Positions 5,940 through 7,052 of a stretch of DNA of 7,052 nucleotides are shown one piece after another; within the stretch, counting starts at the first letter, position 1, and the number at the start of each line of letters is the position of its first letter. The notes beneath the pieces were generated by a model. It was not told the DNA's origin. It did not search any database and was given only the letters and a program-made list of their open reading frames with translations. The position numbers and the translations under genes are program-made. The stretch comes from an uncultured Faecalibacterium sp. (GTDB taxonomy: Bacteria > Bacillota > Clostridia > Oscillospirales > Ruminococcaceae): positions 1 through 7,052 of the forward strand of contig CABQHF010000112.1 of the NCBI GenBank assembly GCA_902463905.1, read 5' to 3'.

Positions 5940-7052
5940 TTAACCCAGAGCCTTTTTCACGATGCCGTTCACAGCGGCCAGAGCTTCGTCGATCCTGGTC
6001 TCGTCCTTCAGGCCGGCCATTGCAAAGTCCGGCTTGCCGCCGCCCTTGCCGCCGGCAATGGCTGCGATCTCCTTGACCAGAGCACCGGCCTTCAGGCCCT
6101 TTTCCTGTGCCAGCTTGTTGACGGTGACGGCCATGGTGATCTTATCCTCAGCCTTACCCACCAGCACAGCCACGACCGGCTTCGCTGCCTTGTCACGGAT
6201 GCTGTCGCACATACCACGGAGGGTGTCGCCAGTGGTACCGGTAAAGTATGCAGAGGCGATCTTCACGCCGTCGGCTTCCTCGGCATTGTCGAACAGGCTG
6301 TCCACCTTGGAGGCGGCGATCTTCGCCTTCATCTCCTCCAGCTCGCGGCTCATGGCCTTGTTCTCAGCCATCACAGCCTCGGCGCGGGCGGGCAGAGCAG
6401 CCACGTTGTTGGCCTTGAGGGTGTTGGCCACATCATGCAGCATAGCCTCCTGCAGGTTTGCACGGATCAGCAGGTTGCGGCCGGTGACAGCCTCGATGCG
6501 GCGGATGCCGGCAGCCACGGAGCTTTCGCTCACGATCTTGAAGCCGCCGATCTGAGCAGTGTTCTTGACATGGGTGCCGCCGCAGAACTCGGTGGACCAG
6601 CCCTCGATATCCACCACACGGACCACCTTGCCGTACTTTTCGCCAAACAGGGCCATAGCACCCAGCTTCTTGGCCTCCTCCACCGGCATCTCCTGGACGG
6701 TGACGTTCATGGAGTCAAAGATCTTGTCGTTGACGATCTTCTGCACCCGTGCCAGCTCCTCGGGGGTCACAGCACTGAAGTGGGTAAAGTCGAAGTGGGT
6801 GATGGAGGCATCCTGGTAGGAACCAGCCTGGTGCACATGGTCACCCAGCACCTCACGCAGGGCAGCCTGCAGCAGGTGGGTGGCGGTGTGGTTCCGGGCA
6901 ATGGCCATGCGGTATTCCTTGTCCACCTGGGCGGTGAGCACGTCGCCCACCTTCACGATGCCGCTTTCCAGCACGCAGGTGTGGACGTAGTAGCCCCTGG
7001 GGGTCTTTTTCACGTCCAGCACACGCAGGCTGCACTCGGCACCGTTCAGCAC
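5940..7052 (-). CDS. alaS: Alanyl-tRNA synthetase, C-terminal part (start outside window)
   Basis: AlaRS charges tRNA-Ala in the cytoplasm and clears mischarged Ser/Gly with an internal editing site. Only about 370 of the usual roughly 870-880 residues are visible; the catalytic and tRNA-recognition halves lie beyond 7052, so the GTG at the window edge is an internal valine codon, not a start. Counting from it, the editing domain shows NHTATHLL (His55, His59) and EFCGGTH (Cys157, His161), the four zinc ligands. ALFGEKYGKVVRVV (134-147) and IRRIEAVTG follow as in the family. A coiled-coil stretch rich in Glu, Lys and Ala then leads to the DHHA1-type end with the glycine-rich GGGKGGGKPDFAMAG. 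The stop is TAA at 5942-5940. One point differs: the usual RFDF-S/T-H segment reads HFDFTH here (residues 86-91). No terminator with a T-run follows, so transcription may continue into the HIT gene through the palindromic element. Confidence 0.97.
   Translation of the reverse strand: MLNGAECSLRVLDVKKTPRGYYVHTCVLESGIVKVGDVLTAQVDKEYRMAIARNHTATHLLQAALREVLGDHVHQAGSYQDASITHFDFTHFSAVTPEELARVQKIVNDKIFDSMNVTVQEMPVEEAKKLGAMALFGEKYGKVVRVVDIEGWSTEFCGGTHVKNTAQIGGFKIVSESSVAAGIRRIEAVTGRNLLIRANLQEAMLHDVANTLKANNVAALPARAEAVMAENKAMSRELEEMKAKIAASKVDSLFDNAEEADGVKIASAYFTGTTGDTLRGMCDSIRDKAAKPVVAVLVGKAEDKITMAVTVNKLAQEKGLKAGALVKEIAAIAGGKGGGKPDFAMAGLKDETRIDEALAAVNGIVKKALG

Overview
The window looks like chromosomal DNA from a moderately GC-rich Firmicute of the gut Clostridia, most like Oscillospiraceae/Ruminococcaceae such as Faecalibacterium or its relatives. 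That placement is an inference from gene content, codon use, AGGAGG/GGGAG-type ribosome binding sites and the style of the palindromic repeat; no rRNA is present to confirm it. Every convincing gene lies on the minus strand, so transcription runs from high to low coordinates.

Layout in transcription order. (1) 7052-5940: the C-terminal 370 residues of alanyl-tRNA synthetase (alaS), whose start lies outside the window. (2) 5930-5785: a 146-bp non-coding, MITE-like palindromic element between alaS and the next gene. (3) 5758-1035: a tightly packed run of five genes, namely a HIT-family hydrolase, an APRT-like phosphoribosyltransferase, the ComEC/Rec2 DNA-uptake channel, the DNA polymerase III delta subunit (holA) and an RNase M5-like Toprim protein. 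Gaps are 27, 6 and 57 nt, followed by a 4-nt ATGA overlap. A strong intrinsic terminator at 1026-988 closes the run. (4) 987-662: a non-coding region with an AT-rich promoter (TTGAAT-17-TATAAT) and a leader hairpin. (5) 661-1: the first 220 residues of an ATP-dependent activator of the 2-hydroxyacyl-CoA dehydratase family, read from a GTG start and running off the window.

The central run is mostly information-processing housekeeping: tRNA charging, nucleotide hydrolysis and salvage, DNA import, replication clamp loading and RNA maturation. No terminator was found inside it. An internal promoter candidate lies just upstream of holA. The last gene is a separate transcription unit for an iron-sulfur activator of anaerobic metabolism.

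I did not find a clearly new multi-gene system. The points most worth a second look are the palindromic element after alaS, a ComEC whose C-terminal metallo-beta-lactamase-like region has lost the metal-binding histidine motif, and an RNase M5-like protein that departs from the classical enzyme at conserved motifs.
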